Positions 62,297 through 64,000 of a stretch of DNA of 64,000 nucleotides are shown in pieces. Each line of letters begins with the position of its first letter. Positions within the stretch are counted from its first letter, which is position 1. Origin of the DNA: Melioribacter roseus P3M-2 (lineage in GTDB: Bacteria > Bacteroidota > Ignavibacteria > Ignavibacteriales > Melioribacteraceae); the NCBI RefSeq assembly GCF_000279145.1, contig NC_018178.1:2586001-2650000 (forward strand). The letters are read 5' to 3'. Under the pieces are notes generated by a model. That model saw only the letters and a program-made list of their open reading frames with translations. It was not told the origin of the DNA and ran no database searches. Made by a program: the position numbers and the translations under genes.

Positions 62297-63457
62297 ATGA
62301 AAGTGCCGCTTTTGGATTTAAAACCGCAATACCAATCGATCAAAGAAGAAATCGACCGAGCGATTATGAAGGTAGTCGAATCGCAATACTTTATATTGGG
62401 ACCCGAAGTCGAAGCGTTGGAAAAGGAAATATGCGATTATACGGGAGCAAAATACGCCGTCGGGGTTTCCTCTGGAACCGACGCTCTTTTGCTCAGCTTA
62501 ATGGCGCTCGGAATAAAAAGCGGAGACGAAGTTATCCTGCCTACGTATTCGTTCTTTGCAACTGCCGGAGTCGTGGCCCGGCTCGACGCCACGCCCGTAT
62601 TTACGGATATCGATCCCGTAACGTTCAATATCGACGTGAAAGAAATCGAAAAAAAGATAACGCCTAAAACCAAAGCTATAATTCCCGTGCATCTTTACGG
62701 GCAAAGCGCGGAAATGGACGAGATAATGGAAGTAGCTCGAAAGCATAACCTCTATGTGATAGAAGACGGAGCGCAGGCTATCGGCGTTCAGTATAAAGAC
62801 GGTCGTTTTGTGGGAACTATCGGTCATACGGGATGCTTTTCATTCTTCCCTAGCAAGAATTTGGGAGGTTTCGGCGACGGCGGAATAGTTACTACGAACG
62901 ACGAGGAAATTTATCACCGCCTCAAGATTATGCGCGTGCACGGTATGGAACCGAAATATTATCATAAAGTTATCGGCGGAAACTTCAGACTCGACGCTCT
63001 TCAGGCTGCCGTATTGAGAGTTAAACTGCCGCACCTCGACAAATGGTCGGAGAAAAGGAGAGCGAACGCCCGGCTCTATTACGATTTGTTCGAAAAGACA
63101 GGACTAGTAGACGATAAAAACAATTATTTAAAACCCGAAAAAATTATTCTGCCGGAAGCGGTATATAAAAATATAAACGGACTTAAGAATTACCATATTT
63201 ACAATCAGTTTGTAATTCGCGTTGCCAATCGCGACGCTTTACTGGAACACCTGAAGAAAAATGAGATCGGCTGCGAAGTCTATTATCCGGTTCCATTTCA
63301 CCGTCAGGAATGTTTCGCATATTTGAACGCCGTCGACGGCGACTATCCGGTATCGAATCTGGCAGCCGAAACTTCGCTGGCATTGCCGATTTATCCCGAA
63401 TTGAAGGAAGAGCAAATCGAATTCGTAGTTCGAAAAATCAGCGAATTTTACAGATAA
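62297..63457 (+). CDS. DegT/DnrJ/EryC1-family sugar aminotransferase
   Basis: PLP enzyme of 386 residues that aminates keto-sugar nucleotides for surface polysaccharide or antibiotic-type sugars. Family marks: start MKVPLLDLKPQYQSIKEEI, YAVGVSSGTDALLLSLMALG, IPVHLYGQSAEMDEI, VIEDGAQAIGVQYKD and the PLP-lysine segment SFFPSKNLGGFGDGG, plus NFRLDALQAAVL. The C-terminal VYYPVPFHRQECFAYL is typical of the WlbE/ArnB-like subgroup. GAGGAG ribosome site 7 bases upstream. It may feed amino-sugars into the polysaccharide system 2 kb away, but this is inference and no other nucleotide-sugar gene is adjacent apart from the phosphohexomutase. Confidence 0.93.
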   Translation: MKVPLLDLKPQYQSIKEEIDRAIMKVVESQYFILGPEVEALEKEICDYTGAKYAVGVSSGTDALLLSLMALGIKSGDEVILPTYSFFATAGVVARLDATPVFTDIDPVTFNIDVKEIEKKITPKTKAIIPVHLYGQSAEMDEIMEVARKHNLYVIEDGAQAIGVQYKDGRFVGTIGHTGCFSFFPSKNLGGFGDGGIVTTNDEEIYHRLKIMRVHGMEPKYYHKVIGGNFRLDALQAAVLRVKLPHLDKWSEKRRANARLYYDLFEKTGLVDDKNNYLKPEKIILPEAVYKNINGLKNYHIYNQFVIRVANRDALLEHLKKNEIGCEVYYPVPFHRQECFAYLNAVDGDYPVSNLAAETSLALPIYPELKEEQIEFVVRKISEFYR

Positions 63458-63497
63458 AAATTAATGCGGAGCAGGCATTAATGTCTGCTCCGATGAC

Positions 63498-64000
63498 TTA
63501 CAATTCCTTCAAATACTTCTCGATCAACTCGATGGCTTTTTTTTGTGAATCGGCTTCAACTATGCATCTGATTATCGGTTCGGTATTCGATTTTCTGAAA
63601 TGCACCCAATGATCTTCGAAATCGATTCTGAGACCGTCTTCGTTGTTCGGATTGTGCTTCGAATATTTCTTTGCCAGTTTATTCAGAATCTTATCGGGGT
63701 CTCTTCTGCCGATTTCGATTTTGCGTTTCACGATGAAATACCGGGGCAGTTCATTTTTCAATTCAGTCATAGTTCCGCCGAATTCCGTCAGATGCTGAAG
63801 CAGAAGAGCGGTTCCGACTAAAGCGTCGCGTCCGAAATTAACCGAAGGCAGTATAACTCCGCCGCTGCCTTCTCCGCCGATAACTGCTTTTACTTGCTTC
63901 ATTTTTTTTACGACATTTGCTTCGCCAACGGGCGACCTGTAAACTTTCGATTTGAAACTTTTGGCTACGTCGTCCACAGCGCGGGTCGTGGATAGATTTA
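63498..64000 (-). CDS. Phosphohexomutase (phosphoglucosamine/phosphomannomutase type), C-terminal part, cut by window edge
   Basis: Alpha-D-phosphohexomutase interconverting 1- and 6-phosphates of GlcN, Man or Glc. The frame is open to the right edge (NLSTTRAVDDVAK continues upstream of a GTG at 63977), so only about 167 C-terminal residues of ~450 are seen. Domain 3 has YRSPVGEANVVKKM and GGEGSGGVILPSVNFGRDAL (sugar loop), and domain 4 has the phosphate-binding RKSNTEPIIRCIVEA. The N-terminal phosphoserine loop is outside the window. The VGEANVV and GGEGSGG forms are those of GlmM/ManB-like archaeal-type enzymes. It converges on the aminotransferase gene, 40 bases apart. Confidence 0.92.
   Translation of the reverse strand, partial: NLSTTRAVDDVAKSFKSKVYRSPVGEANVVKKMKQVKAVIGGEGSGGVILPSVNFGRDALVGTALLLQHLTEFGGTMTELKNELPRYFIVKRKIEIGRRDPDKILNKLAKKYSKHNPNNEDGLRIDFEDHWVHFRKSNTEPIIRCIVEADSQKKAIELIEKYLKEL

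Overview
The window is about 42% G+C by eye, densely coded, and reads as a chromosomal piece of a Bacteroidota/Chlorobiota-relative, most likely an Ignavibacteria (Melioribacter/Ignavibacterium-like) heterotroph. Reasons: type IX secretion (Por) C-terminal sorting domains with the NYPNPFNPET signature, a TonB receptor paired with a DUF4249 lipoprotein, Bacteroidota-style promoters (TTG, 20 nt, TAnnTTTG-like), a pyrophosphate-type phosphofructokinase signature, and many peptide, amino-acid and polysaccharide functions. No tRNA, rRNA, CRISPR array, insertion sequence or phage gene was recognised. Both edges cut genes: acetyl-CoA synthetase on the left and a phosphohexomutase on the right.

Layout. 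1-4.1 kb: acs end, then a soluble PAS histidine kinase and an NtrC-type sigma-54 activator. 4.2-4.8 kb: a small secreted protein behind a sigma-54-like promoter and ahead of an elaborate structured terminator. 4.9-9.5 kb: TonB receptor, DUF4249 lipoprotein, PEGA/propeller lipoprotein. 9.5-19.4 kb (minus strand): a citrate/TCA block (isocitrate-dehydrogenase-like, CstA, HD protein, aconitase family, PrpD family, a CitD-CitE fusion, CitF). 19.5-31.6 kb: PdxJ, TIGR02757 protein, OPT transporter, PqqD-like protein, PepD, MFS, M29-type aminopeptidase, UvrD/PcrA helicase, PfkA. 31.6-34.6 kb (minus): AGCS and NSS sodium symporters. 34.8-42.6 kb: a dehydrogenase, then two large type IX-secreted FN3-like proteins, each followed by a homologous 30-residue micropeptide gene. 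42.7-46.1 kb: dipeptide epimerase, fatty-acid hydroxylase, a frameshifted GH9 cellulase. 46.2-60.2 kb: a proposed exopolysaccharide system. 60.2-64 kb: Ogt, POT transporter, sugar aminotransferase, phosphohexomutase.

The most interesting region is 46.16-60.16 kb. Two sigma-54-like promoters precede two gene runs encoding a KaiC/RecA-like ATPase, a TPR plus beta-barrel outer-membrane protein, an SGNH esterase, a processive GT2 synthase, a small membrane protein, a membrane-anchored protein with amidotransferase-like and degenerate deacetylase-like domains, an FN3 lipoprotein and a PAS-rich hybrid kinase with a weak ATP site. The parts list parallels Pga/Pel synthase-dependent polysaccharide secretion but matches neither. 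The NtrC-type regulator at 2.6 kb and the third sigma-54-like promoter at 4.2 kb suggest, without proving, a common regulon.

Two genes (citDE and GH9) are each broken by a -1 frameshift at an A-run. In both, an essential part (the CitD prosthetic-group serine; the GH9 catalytic Glu) lies on the far side of the break, so either homopolymer miscalls or real slippage must be resolved before these genes are called inactive.
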